A DNA stretch of 64,000 bases, taken from NCBI GenBank assembly GCA_031315915.1, contig JALDRK010000002.1, positions 124,001 through 188,000 of the forward strand. Reading direction: 5' to 3'. Under the pieces are notes generated by a model, which saw only the letters and a list, made by a program, of their open reading frames with translations, did no database searches and was not told the DNA's origin. This stretch comes from Nitrospirales bacterium (GTDB lineage: Bacteria; Nitrospirota; Nitrospiria; Nitrospirales; UBA8639). Of the stretch, positions 35,020 to 44,461 are shown in pieces (position 1 is the stretch's first letter; each line of letters begins with the position of its first letter). A program made the translations under genes and the position numbers.

Positions 35020-35460
35020 TTATTTCGATTCGATTTGAATGTTTCGAACCTTCGCTTTTTCCTGTTTGGGAATCTGAATGGTCAGCACGCCATTACTAAA
35101 CGACGCTTTAGCGAGATTCGGATCCACATAAGCTGGCAAGCTAAAGCTTCGAGAAAAGGCTCCATATTCAGCCTCCCGAATGTGGTATCCCTCCGCCTGC
35201 TTTTCATGTTCATGTTTCCGCTCCCCACGCAGTTGGAGGGTGCGATCAGTCACAGACAATGTCACATCTTCCATGCCGACGCCCGGCAATTGAGCTTCAA
35301 TGGCCAGATGGTCTTTGTCTTCGTAGACATTGACGGCCGGACGCCACGCGGTAGTTTCGCCATTCCGGTCATCCCACACCGGTCGAAGCGCTAACGGCCG
35401 GCGAAACAACCCATCTATCGCTTTATCAAACTCTGTATATGGATCCCATTTTACTAACAT
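35020..35460 (-). CDS. small heat-shock protein (Hsp20 family)
   Basis: An ATP-independent chaperone holding unfolded proteins. The 146-residue protein has an alpha-crystallin domain at about residues 42-140, with PAVNVYEDKDHLAIEAQLPG, GVLTIQIPK and the A-x-x-x-n-G-v-L motif as ASFSNGVL. The start ATG 35460 has AGGAGG seven bases upstream. A sigma-70-like promoter and a strong terminator flank it, so it is a single transcript. The I-x-I motif that binds neighbouring subunits may be IQI or IQIESK at the C-terminus. Confidence 0.95.
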   Translation of the reverse strand: MLVKWDPYTEFDKAIDGLFRRPLALRPVWDDRNGETTAWRPAVNVYEDKDHLAIEAQLPGVGMEDVTLSVTDRTLQLRGERKHEHEKQAEGYHIREAEYGAFSRSFSLPAYVDPNLAKASFSNGVLTIQIPKQEKAKVRNIQIESK

Positions 35461-35543
35461 AACTTTTCCTCCTCATTTGTCTTGGAAATGGATTCATTGC
35501 ATTGTCAAACCCAGCTGGGAACCTATCTCGTTTGTCTACGTCA

Positions 35544-35571
35544 AAGATAAATCGCATAGACAAAAAGTCAA
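35544..35571 (-). promoter_or_regulatory. probable hsp20 promoter
   Basis: Minus-strand TTGACT (35571-35566) and TATCTT (35549-35544) are 16 bases apart, about 85 bases before the start codon. I see no CIRCE repeat and no clear sigma-32 consensus. Confidence 0.5.
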
Positions 35572-35633
35572 GGTGGGTTCAACAAAAACGGCATGCAGAA
35601 GACAAAGAAGTTGCCGATGACCGAGAACGATTT

Positions 35634-37706
35634 TTACGACTCGATCCCGCAAAGGTCCAACAAAAAGGCGTAAATAAAAGCCGTTTCCTTATAACGTTGA
35701 AAACGCCCGGACACGCCGCTGTGCCCGGCTTCCATGTTGGTCTTGAGAAGCAGACGATGGTCATCGATTTTCATGGCACGCAATTTTGCCACCCACTTGG
35801 TTGGCTCCCAGTATTGGACCTGGGAATCATGCAGGCCTGAGGTAACCAGGATATGCGGATAGGTAACCTTGTTGACATGGTCATAAGGAGAATAGGACAG
35901 CATATAGTCATAAAAAGGTTTTTGATTGGGATCACCCCATTCATCATATTCTCCAGTAGTAAGTGGAATATCCGGATCCAACATGGTGGTCACCACATCA
36001 ACAAAGGGAACTTGCGCCACAACCCCTTGAAAACGATCAGGGCGCATGTTCATGACAGCCCCGATCAACAGCCCTCCGGCACTACCGCCCATCGCGAACA
36101 ACCTATCAGGATTGGCGTATCCGGCTTCCACTAAATAGTCGGCGCAGGCCAGAAAATCAGTAAAGGTATTTTTTTTCTTGAGTAATTTTCCCTCCTCATA
36201 CCAGACCCGCCCCAATTCTTCTCCACCGCGAATATGAGCAATGGCAAAGACAAAACCTCTATCTAACAGGCTTAAGCGAGGGGAACTAAAACTGGCGTCC
36301 ATACTGGCTCCATAAGAACCATACCCATACAGCAACAGAGGATGAGTTCCATTCCGCTGGAATCCCTTGCGATACACCAGGGAAATGGGCACAGAAACGC
36401 CGTCTGCAGAAGTGGCATACTGTCGTTCAGTCTGATAATGGGAAATCTGAAAGTTACCCAAAACTTCTTCCTGTTTGAGAAGTATCTTTTCCCTCCTGCC
36501 CATATGGTAATCATAGATGGTCATCGGAGTGGTCATGGAGGTATACCCAAAACGAAAACAAGAAGACTGGGGTTCAAAATTGTCTCCCGTTGTGGCGAGA
36601 TAGGCTGGCTCGCCAAAATCCAACTCATGCTCCTCTCCCGTCTCCCAGTGACGAATACGAAAATGAACTAACCCCTGCCGTCGTTCCTCCACCACCAAAT
36701 AGTCTTTGAATAGTTCAAACCCTTCCAGCAGCACATTCGTGCGATGGGGGATTACTTCTTTCCAGGAGCCTTGATCAGGATGTGAAAGCGAAGCCTTCAT
36801 TAATTTGAAATTTTTGGCCTGATCGTTGGTTCTGATATAAAAATCATCTCCTAAGTGATCCACATCATATTCATGTTCGCGCGCACGCGGTTGAAAAATT
36901 GTCCAATCTGCCGTCGGAGTATCAGCATCCAGAAAGTGATATTCACTCGTAATCGTCTGGTGAGAACCAACCAAAAGAAACCGTCGGGATTTACTTTTGG
37001 TCACAAAAACCGAAAAGGTTTCGTCTCGCTCTTCATAAACCAAAACATCGGTGGAAGGGGAAGTTCCCAGAACGTGCCGATAAATTTGATACGAACGTAA
37101 GGTGCCTTGATCCTGACGGGCATAGAACAGGGTACGATTATCATTGGCCCATGCCATATTTCCCGTCACAGATTCAATGACATCCGGCAAGAGAGTCCCG
37201 TGCTGTAAATCCTTGAATTGAATGTTATAAATTCGTCGACCTTGCGTATCGGTGGCAAAGGCCAGAATGTCCTGCCCGGAACTGACGGCCCAACTCCCTA
37301 ACGAAAAATATTCGTGCCCTTTGGCCAACTCATTGGCATCCACCATCAGCTCTTCGTTTGCCTCGTGTTCCACGGATTTCCGACAGTAAAGCGGATATTC
37401 CTCTCCTTCCTGAAATCGGATAAAGTACCAGTAATCTCGGATTTGAAACGGAACGGAGAGATCCGCCTCTTTTATTCTTCCCTTAATTTCTTCAAATAAC
37501 TTAGTTTGTAATCGGTCGGTATGGCCAAGAACCGCCTGTGCATATTCGTTTTCCGCATTTAGGTAATTCAAGACCTCGGGATTGTCTCGCTCCCTTAGCC
37601 AATAATACTCATCTACTCGGACATGTTGATGCGTTATCAAAGAGTGGGGGATGGCCCGCGCCTTCGGTGGCACAGGCACGTTAGAATAGGGGGGCAATAT
37701 AGCCAT
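35634..37706 (-). CDS. ptrB: oligopeptidase B (S9 prolyl oligopeptidase family)
   Basis: A serine peptidase that cuts short peptides after basic residues in the family. The 690-residue protein has the seven-bladed propeller (about 60-420) and an alpha/beta-hydrolase domain (about 430-690) with GGSAGG (catalytic Ser), HDSQV (catalytic Asp) and GHSGVSGR (catalytic His). The N-terminal DEYYWLRERDNPEVLNYLNAE is typical of oligopeptidase B. There is no signal peptide, so it is likely cytoplasmic. ATG 37706 lacks a clear ribosome binding site. It follows arfB on the same strand at a distance of 44 bases. Confidence 0.93.
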   Translation of the reverse strand: MAILPPYSNVPVPPKARAIPHSLITHQHVRVDEYYWLRERDNPEVLNYLNAENEYAQAVLGHTDRLQTKLFEEIKGRIKEADLSVPFQIRDYWYFIRFQEGEEYPLYCRKSVEHEANEELMVDANELAKGHEYFSLGSWAVSSGQDILAFATDTQGRRIYNIQFKDLQHGTLLPDVIESVTGNMAWANDNRTLFYARQDQGTLRSYQIYRHVLGTSPSTDVLVYEERDETFSVFVTKSKSRRFLLVGSHQTITSEYHFLDADTPTADWTIFQPRAREHEYDVDHLGDDFYIRTNDQAKNFKLMKASLSHPDQGSWKEVIPHRTNVLLEGFELFKDYLVVEERRQGLVHFRIRHWETGEEHELDFGEPAYLATTGDNFEPQSSCFRFGYTSMTTPMTIYDYHMGRREKILLKQEEVLGNFQISHYQTERQYATSADGVSVPISLVYRKGFQRNGTHPLLLYGYGSYGASMDASFSSPRLSLLDRGFVFAIAHIRGGEELGRVWYEEGKLLKKKNTFTDFLACADYLVEAGYANPDRLFAMGGSAGGLLIGAVMNMRPDRFQGVVAQVPFVDVVTTMLDPDIPLTTGEYDEWGDPNQKPFYDYMLSYSPYDHVNKVTYPHILVTSGLHDSQVQYWEPTKWVAKLRAMKIDDHRLLLKTNMEAGHSGVSGRFQRYKETAFIYAFLLDLCGIES

Positions 37707-37750
37707 ATAGGTACATGCAAGTGAGAAAACTATGTTTTCCTTTCACAAAT

Positions 37751-38179
37751 TCACTCATCAACCGGCCGGACAGATTTTCTGACACCTTTGATTTGAGAGC
37801 GCTGTTTTTTTTCAATCAAACGTCTTTCCCGCGTTTGCTTCGGAATCCGAGTGGGAACTCTAGCTTTGGTCGGCCGAAAGCTCTCTTGCAGCAGACTCAC
37901 AAATTTCTCGATCACCTCTTGCCTATTGGCAGATTGCGAACGATGACGTTGGGCTTGCAACCGAAGGATACCCTGTTGATTAATCCGAGGCTTTAAATAT
38001 TTGACTAAGCGTTGTTTTTGCCAGTCGTTCAAGGTCGCCGATTCTTGGAGATTAAATTCTAACACCATCCCCGTGCTGACTTTATTGACATGCTGACCAC
38101 CCGGACCACGGCTTCGAACGGCAGTCAACTGTAACTCTGAATCAGGAATCTCCAAAAACTGAGAAATTACGACTCCCAT
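37751..38179 (-). CDS. arfB: ribosome-rescue hydrolase ArfB (YaeJ/ICT1 family)
   Basis: It frees stalled ribosomes by hydrolysing peptidyl-tRNA, with its basic tail in the empty mRNA channel. The 142-residue protein has the GGQ motif in RSRGPGGQHVNKVST (about residues 20-34) and a Lys/Arg-rich C-terminal tail (PKQTRERRLIEKKQRSQIKG). Its short length and tail separate it from release factors. ATG 38179 has AGGAG five bases upstream and the usual N-terminus; an in-frame 38254 start is less likely. Confidence 0.93.
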   Translation of the reverse strand: MGVVISQFLEIPDSELQLTAVRSRGPGGQHVNKVSTGMVLEFNLQESATLNDWQKQRLVKYLKPRINQQGILRLQAQRHRSQSANRQEVIEKFVSLLQESFRPTKARVPTRIPKQTRERRLIEKKQRSQIKGVRKSVRPVDE

Positions 38180-38288
38180 CCGTGCTCCTGGGGAAATATT
38201 CAGGATCAAGATCTGTTCATGTGAGACAGACCTGTCACCGAATCTTCTAGCCAAAATACCCGAATTCGGTCTGGGCGTAAACCTGAAC

Positions 38289-38322
38289 CTGATAAAAAAA
38301 GAGCCGGAGCGACACTCACTCC
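38289..38322 (-). terminator. terminator of the second sigma-70 gene
   Basis: A 9-bp G/C-rich stem (38296-38304 with 38314-38322), nine-base loop and seven T on the minus strand, about 33 bases after the stop at 38356. Confidence 0.9.
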
Positions 38323-38355
38323 GGCTCTCCGTGCATACTCTGAATCAGTAAGGGG

Positions 38356-39597
38356 TTACTTGATATCGGCCAGCATCGCCTTCACATGAGATTCTTTCAA
38401 TTTTTTTAATGCGACCACCTCTATTTGTCGAATCCGTTCCCTCGTCACATTCATGGATCGCCCAACCTGTTCCAGTGTCCAAGCTTCGTCCACCCCAATA
38501 CCAAACCTCAGTCGGACGACTTCTTTTTCTCGCGGAGTGAGAACTTGGAGGATTTGGTCCAACCACTGGGCATTGGACTTTCGCATGACTTCCTCATCGG
38601 GCGACTGCCCGTCCATATCGGGAATCAATTCCCCCAATTCTGTTTCTCCATCGGCTGAGGGAGCATCCAGGGAAATAGGGTCCTGGAAAGACTCAATCGT
38701 TTCTTGAACCCGCTCAGCCGTCAGATCCAACTCACGCCCAATTTCTTCAAGGGATGGCTCACGATCGAATTGCTGTGTGAGCCGTTGTGCGGTCTTGGCG
38801 ATTTTTGTGGATGCTTCATTGGTATGAACCGGCACCCTGATGGTCCGACTTTGGTCGGCAACAGCCCTCGTAATGCCTTGCCGAATCCACCAGGTGGCAT
38901 AGGTGCTGAATTTAAAGCCTCGGGTATATTCAAACCGTTCTGCGGCTTTCATTAACCCAATATTACCTTCTTGAACCAGATCCAAAAATCCCAAACCTCG
39001 CCCTAAGTACCGTTTGGCCACATCCACTACAAGCCGTAAGTTTCGTTGAACCAACTCGTCCTTGGGTTGTTCAATATCCACTCTGGCACGTTGAATGACC
39101 TGACGCACGGCCTCTAATTCAATGTCATTCTTTTTCCCGACCTTACCTCGGGCTGCGTTCAACGATTTCAATAAGGCAACTTGCTCAAGAATCTCATCAA
39201 TCACAGGAACGGAATAGCCGTTTAATTCCAAGTGCCGGGCGAGGTGAATCTGAATGGCCTCTGACTCTGAAGTCGCAGGTAGACGATTCAACACGACCAG
39301 AGCCCGACTCACGGCTTCCCGAAGCGTAGAAGTTCCCTGGTATAACCGCTTGGCCAGGGACAATTCTTCATCTCTCGCCAGAAGAGGCCTCGTCCGGAAC
39401 CCGCGAAAATAGATCGACTCCAAATTGGCCGACCCTGCTTCCCCGGAAGACGCCTTTTTTCCTTCCACATCTTGTTCTTCTTCCCAAGAATCACGCGGAC
39501 GTTTGGATGCACGTTTATAGGATCGCTTGGGGGTTAGAAAAGGAGCAAAGTTTTTTCTGCCTTCCAAAAAACTCGGTGTCGCTTGAAGTGTCGTCAT
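38356..39597 (-). CDS. RNA polymerase sigma-70 family factor (group 2, RpoS-like)
   Basis: A 413-residue sigma factor with regions 1.2 to 4: [20 protein letters not shown] and [20 protein letters not shown] (region 2, promoter opening), ANEASTK-like region 3, and TPREKEVVRLRFGIGVDEAWT with the helix-turn-helix [21 protein letters not shown] (region 4). It lacks the region 1.1 and the large non-conserved insert of the main RpoD at 42049, so it is a group 2 factor like RpoS or SigB-C. Start ATG 39597 has GGGGG about seven bases upstream; ATG 39639 also is in frame. The N-terminal 50 residues are basic and not recognisable. It lies downstream of a sensor-kinase pair. Confidence 0.9.
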   Translation of the reverse strand: MTTLQATPSFLEGRKNFAPFLTPKRSYKRASKRPRDSWEEEQDVEGKKASSGEAGSANLESIYFRGFRTRPLLARDEELSLAKRLYQGTSTLREAVSRALVVLNRLPATSESEAIQIHLARHLELNGYSVPVIDEILEQVALLKSLNAARGKVGKKNDIELEAVRQVIQRARVDIEQPKDELVQRNLRLVVDVAKRYLGRGLGFLDLVQEGNIGLMKAAERFEYTRGFKFSTYATWWIRQGITRAVADQSRTIRVPVHTNEASTKIAKTAQRLTQQFDREPSLEEIGRELDLTAERVQETIESFQDPISLDAPSADGETELGELIPDMDGQSPDEEVMRKSNAQWLDQILQVLTPREKEVVRLRFGIGVDEAWTLEQVGRSMNVTRERIRQIEVVALKKLKESHVKAMLADIK

Positions 39598-39773
39598 TGC
39601 AATTCCCCCTTCGTCATACCGGGTTAATTCTTTTGTCATCTTTATCTTTCCTATTTCTTGCTTGACCGAAGATGACGAACCACCGAAAACCTCTTATTGT
39701 CAGGTATAGATTTACCAGACCGACATGAAAGGGGAATTAACGGAATATTAAAATTTTTTAATGGAATTTAACC

Positions 39774-41204
39774 CTAGACCTGGGGGAGATCAGGGCGAGA
39801 GGCATGAGACAAGGGAAGGAAAACAGTGAATACGGATCCCTGCTTTGGCTGACTGTGCACACTAAGAGTACCTTTATGAACCTCCACAATCCATTTACAG
39901 ATAGACAGTCCTAACCCTGACCCCTTTGAAGCATGGGCACGAGCTTCGTCTGTTCGATAAAAACGATCAAAGATCCGTGTCTGTTCGTCAGGTGAAATAC
40001 CAATCCCCATATCTTGAACGGTTAATTTCACACGTTGGTCAACGACCTGAAGTGATAAGGTCACGGTTTGACCGTCACAGGAGTATTTCACCGCATTATC
40101 AACCAGATTCAACAGCAATTCACGTAAGCGAAGATCATCCCCCAACACCACGACAGGCTCCAGAGCATTCAGGACCGTGGTAACATGACGATCCTGGCCC
40201 AAGACCGTGGCCTGCTGCTGAACCTCTCGCACCAGATCGTCCAATTGGACAGGCAGCATCTTGAGTTTGATCTCACCCAGATCAGCTCTCGAAAGAAAGA
40301 GTAATTCGTCCACGATTCGGCTCATCCGGTCAATTTCCTCGAGATTGCTCTCAAGCACCATTCGATAATCATCGGCTTGCCGAGGACGCCTGAGTGCCAG
40401 TTCCGTTTCTCCCTTGGTAATGGTCAACGGCGTTCGCAATTCATGCGAGGCATCGGCACTAAACTGGCGAATCTGCCTGAAAGACACCTCCAGCCGACCG
40501 ATCATGTCATTGAACGTGGACGCAAGCTGTCCGATTTCATCATTCGAGTGAGGAGTTTGAATGCGCTGGGTAAGATCGCCCGCCGCAATCCGTTGGGCGG
40601 TTTGGGTTAAGACATGAACCGGACGGAGAGCCCGACCCGCTAAAAACCAGCCCCCCGCCAGCGAAACAAGCAGGGCCACAGGAGAGGCGATATACAACCC
40701 AATGAGTAAGCGATGCAACATACGTTCGGTCGACTGCAAGGACGTGCCCACTCTCAGAATATTCACCAGCTGGTCTCCTTGCCGAACTGGAAAAGACAAC
40801 AGCCGGATGGGCACACCTTTTTCAAATTGGACGGATTCGAAGGTTACCCCTCCTTCCAACGCGGCCCGGAATGCCGTTTGGCTAAGGGGGATTTCTCGAC
40901 TTTGAATATTCGCAGATTGAATAGTGACTTGGCCGGCCGGCCCAAAAATTTGAAAAAACTTATCCAACAATGCAATTTCCGGAAAATCCTGTGAAAGATC
41001 TTCAAAGATTAAAAATGGACCAAACCGGTGTTCCCCCAGTGTCCGGATCGCCACAGCTGCAGCCTCTTCCAATGACGCATCTACTTGCTCACGGAGGGCT
41101 CGAGACATGACCAAATAGAGGGACACGGCAAACAAAGATAAAATCAAAGCCAAAGCCAAGCCATACCACAAGGTTAACCGGACACGGATCGAAGCATTCT
41201 TCAT
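39774..41204 (-). CDS. sensor histidine kinase (CusS-like)
   Basis: A 476-residue membrane kinase: helix at about 12-32, a periplasmic sensing domain (about 33-165), a second helix (about 170-190), HAMP (about 190-243), and the kinase core with H-box FSADASHELRTPLTITKGE, N-box LVDNAVKYS, and G-boxes DMGIGISPDEQ and GSGLGLSICKWI. The arrangement matches heavy-metal sensors, but periplasmic ligand residues cannot be read. It overlaps the response regulator stop by four bases (ATGA). The signal it detects is unknown. Confidence 0.92.
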   Translation of the reverse strand: MKNASIRVRLTLWYGLALALILSLFAVSLYLVMSRALREQVDASLEEAAAVAIRTLGEHRFGPFLIFEDLSQDFPEIALLDKFFQIFGPAGQVTIQSANIQSREIPLSQTAFRAALEGGVTFESVQFEKGVPIRLLSFPVRQGDQLVNILRVGTSLQSTERMLHRLLIGLYIASPVALLVSLAGGWFLAGRALRPVHVLTQTAQRIAAGDLTQRIQTPHSNDEIGQLASTFNDMIGRLEVSFRQIRQFSADASHELRTPLTITKGETELALRRPRQADDYRMVLESNLEEIDRMSRIVDELLFLSRADLGEIKLKMLPVQLDDLVREVQQQATVLGQDRHVTTVLNALEPVVVLGDDLRLRELLLNLVDNAVKYSCDGQTVTLSLQVVDQRVKLTVQDMGIGISPDEQTRIFDRFYRTDEARAHASKGSGLGLSICKWIVEVHKGTLSVHSQPKQGSVFTVFLPLSHASRPDLPQV

Positions 41205-41875
41205 GCGTCGGTCCTCATCATATATCCGCTCCCTCGAACAGTTTGAATAAGACTCCGATCCCGGCCCTTATCAATTTTGTTGCGCAAATAACTGATATAG
41301 ACATCAATCACGTTCGTAAAGGTATCAAAATCCAAATCCCACACGTGTTCGGTAATCATCGAACGGGTCAAAACGCGCCCGGCATTGCGCATTAAATATT
41401 CCAACAGCGCATACTCTTTCGTGGTCATGTCCAGACGCTGCCCATTTCTGGTCACTTCGCGGGTTACGGGATTCAATATCAGGTCTTCAACCTGCAACAC
41501 TCCGGTTGGCGCCCCCCCCGCCCGTCGCAATAAGGCACGCGCTCTGGCCAGCAGTTCCTCAATGGCAAATGGTTTCGTGAGATAGTCATCGGCACCCGCA
41601 TCCAACCCTTTCACCCGCTGGTCGACTTCCGAACGAGCCGTCAAAATTAAGACCGGGGTTTTCACATCGGCAGCCCGAGCCCGCTTCAAGACCTCGACTC
41701 CCGGAAGCCCCGGCAGCATCAAATCCAGAATAATCAAATCGTAATTCACCGTCTGGGCCCAATCTAAGCCCCCCAGTCCATCTCCGCACACATCCACAGC
41801 GTAGCTTTCTTCCTCCAACGCCCGTCGAATAAAGGAAGCCACCTTGGGCTCGTCTTCAACAACTAAAATTCTCAT
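41201..41875 (-). CDS. OmpR-family response regulator (CusR-like)
   Basis: A 224-residue regulator with a receiver domain (VEDEPKVAS acidic pocket, DLIILDLMLPG with the phospho-Asp, DDYLTKPF with the switch Lys) and an OmpR-type winged helix (TKEYALLEYLMRNAGRVLTR and IDVYISYLRNKID). ATG 41875 is used. It overlaps the kinase gene by ATGA and lies downstream of the rpoD terminator. The target genes are not evident, though the sigma factor downstream could be one. Confidence 0.94.
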   Translation of the reverse strand: MRILVVEDEPKVASFIRRALEEESYAVDVCGDGLGGLDWAQTVNYDLIILDLMLPGLPGVEVLKRARAADVKTPVLILTARSEVDQRVKGLDAGADDYLTKPFAIEELLARARALLRRAGGAPTGVLQVEDLILNPVTREVTRNGQRLDMTTKEYALLEYLMRNAGRVLTRSMITEHVWDLDFDTFTNVIDVYISYLRNKIDKGRDRSLIQTVRGSGYMMRTDA

Positions 41876-41983
41876 CGTAAAAAATCATATCATGAAAAAA
41901 CGGCAAGCGAGAAATAGAGGAGCCCATTTGCAGAATCGTCTTTTTTCATGGGGGTTATAGTTGACTCTTTTAGGCCCAGAACA

Positions 41984-42017
41984 AAGAAGCCCCGCCATAT
42001 ACATGGCGGGGCTTCTT
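41984..42017 (-). terminator. terminator of rpoD
   Basis: A perfect 15-bp stem (41984-41998 with 42003-42017) with a four-base loop, 32 bases after the rpoD stop at 42049. The stem foot is A-rich on the plus strand, giving T-rich ends on the transcript, but the following T run is short. Confidence 0.75.
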
Positions 42018-42048
42018 CTCACAGATCAACTTCAAACAAAGACCGTGA

Positions 42049-43878
42049 CTACAAATGATCCACCAAACTGCGTAACTTATGACTACAACTGGGATGGCGC
42101 AACTTCTTCAGGGCTTTCGCTTCAATTTGTCGAATCCGTTCACGAGTCACATCAAAATCTTGTCCGATTTCCTCCAGAGTATGGTCTGTGCTATCTCCGA
42201 TACCAAACCGTTTCCGGATCACGGTTTCCTCACGAGGAGTCAAGACGCCTAAGGCATTGGCAATTTGCCGTTGCAGATCATAGCGGTTGGCGGCATCCAT
42301 GGGAGAAACGGCATTTTTATCTTCAATCAAGTCCCCCAACTGACTATCCTCTTTTTCTCCAATTGGGGTCTCCAACGAGATTGTCCCTTTGGATATATCC
42401 AACATCATTCTGACTTTTTCCGGAGTCAGGGCCATCCGTTCGGCGATTTCCTCGGGAGTCGGTTCCCGCCCTAATTGTTGTACTAACTGTCTGGCCGTCC
42501 GAGCTAGCTTGGTATTGGCCTCAATCATATGCACCGGAATACGAATCGTCCGAGCCTGATCGGCGATCGCGCGGGTGACGCCTTGTCGGATCCACCAGGT
42601 CGCATAGGTACTGAATTTGTATCCCCGCTGATATTCAAATTTATCCACCGCCCGCATGAGGCCGATATTCCCCTCCTGAATCAAATCAATAAATTGCAGC
42701 CCTCGATTGGTATATTTTCTGGCAATACTCACGACCAGCCGCAAATTGGCTTCAATCAATTGGGCCTTCCCGCGCTTGACCTTTTCTTCGGCAGTTTCCA
42801 ATATCGACACACTGGCCTTGAATTCTTCCAGGGGCATATTCAAGACTTCGTCCTCAATTCGTTGAAGAGCCTCTTTCGCCGCCTTGATCTCGCCCTTGAA
42901 CGTTTCAATTTGCTCTGGCGAAAGCTGGGCGCTCTTTTTTGATGAAGACCCCTTCGAGCCAGACCGGGCTTTTTTCCCGATGATCTGCATGCCCTCCTCT
43001 CCGGCAAATCCTAATTTTTCCATACGCACAGTCACGGTCCGTTCGGCTCCGCGAATCTCATAGCCGAGATCCTTAATTTGCTTCAGCATGAAATCTTTGA
43101 CCCGCTGATGCAAATTCAACGCTTCAATTTGATCTACATATTGTTCAATCATGCCCATCCGTCGCTTTTCCATTTGATCTTTTTTAACTTTGGAAACACG
43201 ACCTTGACGACTTTGTGAATAGAGAGTCAAAAGATTTCGTCCGAGTTTTCGGACTGCCGTCAACCCTTCCAACGTCCGCATGCGCAACTCTTCGTCCTCC
43301 TGCTCTCCCGCCTGCACCTCTTCCTCTTCCTCCTCTTCATCCAGCGTGTCCTGCAGCAAGACAAGATCACGCACGCGAATTTCTTCCTGTTTCAACTGGT
43401 CATGCAACGTTTCGATATATTGAATATTGACTGGCATCCCATAAACCGAACAGGCCAATTCTCTCTTGCCTTCTTCGATATGCTTGGCAAGCCCGATTTC
43501 TCCCTCACGAGTCAACAAGGGAACGCGACCCATTTCTTTCAGATAGAGTCGAACGGGATCATCAATGCGGGTTGGCTCACCCGGAGTTAAATCAATATCA
43601 AGAGACGCCTCGCTCTCATCCTCGGAATCTTCGGCTTCCTCAGAAGTTCCCATATTTCCTTTTTTGATTGAGGTAACTTGAACCGCGGTGCGTTTGACCG
43701 GATCAATAATCTGCAAATTGGCCTCGCTCAAGGCATTCATCACAGCATGTAATTGCTCAGAACGGATCTGATCAACGGGAAGAACCTGGCCTAAATCCTT
43801 GAGGGTGATATGCCCCTTCGATTGACCGACAATAATTAACCGTTGAATGACCTCCGACAAAGTAACAGTTTTCCCCAT
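42049..43878 (-). CDS. rpoD: primary RNA polymerase sigma factor RpoD
   Basis: The main sigma factor directing transcription of housekeeping genes. The 609-residue protein has region 1.1 (about 8-80), region 1.2 ([22 protein letters not shown]), an acidic non-conserved insert (EEEEEEEV near 197), region 2 ([21 protein letters not shown] and [20 protein letters not shown]), region 3 ([12 protein letters not shown]), and region 4 with [20 protein letters not shown]. It is a group 1 sigma. ATG 43878 has AAGGAG six bases upstream. A short leader ORF directly precedes it, and no rpsU or dnaG is adjacent as in enterics. Confidence 0.97.
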   Translation of the reverse strand: MGKTVTLSEVIQRLIIVGQSKGHITLKDLGQVLPVDQIRSEQLHAVMNALSEANLQIIDPVKRTAVQVTSIKKGNMGTSEEAEDSEDESEASLDIDLTPGEPTRIDDPVRLYLKEMGRVPLLTREGEIGLAKHIEEGKRELACSVYGMPVNIQYIETLHDQLKQEEIRVRDLVLLQDTLDEEEEEEEVQAGEQEDEELRMRTLEGLTAVRKLGRNLLTLYSQSRQGRVSKVKKDQMEKRRMGMIEQYVDQIEALNLHQRVKDFMLKQIKDLGYEIRGAERTVTVRMEKLGFAGEEGMQIIGKKARSGSKGSSSKKSAQLSPEQIETFKGEIKAAKEALQRIEDEVLNMPLEEFKASVSILETAEEKVKRGKAQLIEANLRLVVSIARKYTNRGLQFIDLIQEGNIGLMRAVDKFEYQRGYKFSTYATWWIRQGVTRAIADQARTIRIPVHMIEANTKLARTARQLVQQLGREPTPEEIAERMALTPEKVRMMLDISKGTISLETPIGEKEDSQLGDLIEDKNAVSPMDAANRYDLQRQIANALGVLTPREETVIRKRFGIGDSTDHTLEEIGQDFDVTRERIRQIEAKALKKLRHPSCSHKLRSLVDHL

Positions 43879-43889
43879 TCGTAACTCCT

Positions 43890-43961
43890 TCAATCAATAA
43901 AAAACGCGTACATCATACCGATGTGCGAGCAGATCTCCTCCTCGGAATATTTGTTTGTCAT
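43890..43961 (-). CDS. leader ORF (23 residues) before rpoD
   Basis: A short frame from ATG 43961 to TGA 43890-43892, with GGGAG five bases upstream. It would encode [20 protein letters not shown] plus three residues. The final base of the TGA is the first A of the rpoD AAGGAG, so a terminating ribosome would sit on the rpoD start region. Either the peptide or the act of translation could regulate RpoD. It is too short for homology to be judged by eye, and could be a chance frame, though the ribosome binding site and position argue otherwise. Confidence 0.55.
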   Translation of the reverse strand: MTNKYSEEEICSHIGMMYAFFID

Positions 43962-44461
43962 ATACGCTCCCACTCCTCTATCGAAGAACCAGGACGAGGA
44001 CAATAACCCCCTCAAAACAAACACAATGGAAAAAGAACAAACCTCAAGTTTTCTTCTGGTCTTCACAAAAGTACGGCATTCACCAAAAAGACGAAACCAG
44101 AAAAAAGAACTATTCAAATGCTTATGGGAATTGAGAAAATGAAAAAAGTTAAACTTAATTTTACTAAATTGCTTGACAAAAAGTAAATATTGCAATTTCG
44201 AGTAAAATTCATCCATTTCGAAATCTATAACCTATTGTTTTCAAAAGACTTTAATCCGTCACAGGGCAATTTCCCTCTTCATGATTTTACCAGGGAGCAT
44301 AAAAAATCTTCCACATCCCGTTTCCTTCAGACCACTTCAAACTTCTCAAATCATCAAGAATCACGAACAAAATCCGAAAAGACTGATAGAAAAAACGCAA
44401 AAACCATAAAAGATCTTCAACTGAGTTGGATTTTTCTTATCGGGGTACACAGTACAAGGCT
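43962..44461. other. divergent A+T-rich region between rpoD and the GGDEF-EAL gene
   Basis: About 500 bases, A+T-rich from 44000 to 44420. It probably contains promoters for both genes. On the minus strand, TTTACT (44187-44182) and TAAAAT (44163-44158) are 18 bases apart, a fair promoter that would give rpoD a leader of about 270 bases including the short ORF. Longer minus readings up to 44216 are hydrophobic and unlikely to be real. Confidence 0.4.
44158..44187 (-). promoter_or_regulatory. possible rpoD promoter
   Basis: TTTACT, 18 bases, TAAAAT on the minus strand: four and five matches to the sigma-70 consensus. In such A+T-rich sequence chance matches are likely. Confidence 0.35.

Noticed and set aside
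43890..44216. 108-codon frame upstream of rpoD
   Set aside because: Its early part is hydrophobic and A+T-driven and has no ribosome binding site; only the last 23 codons have a good start, and these are reported separately.
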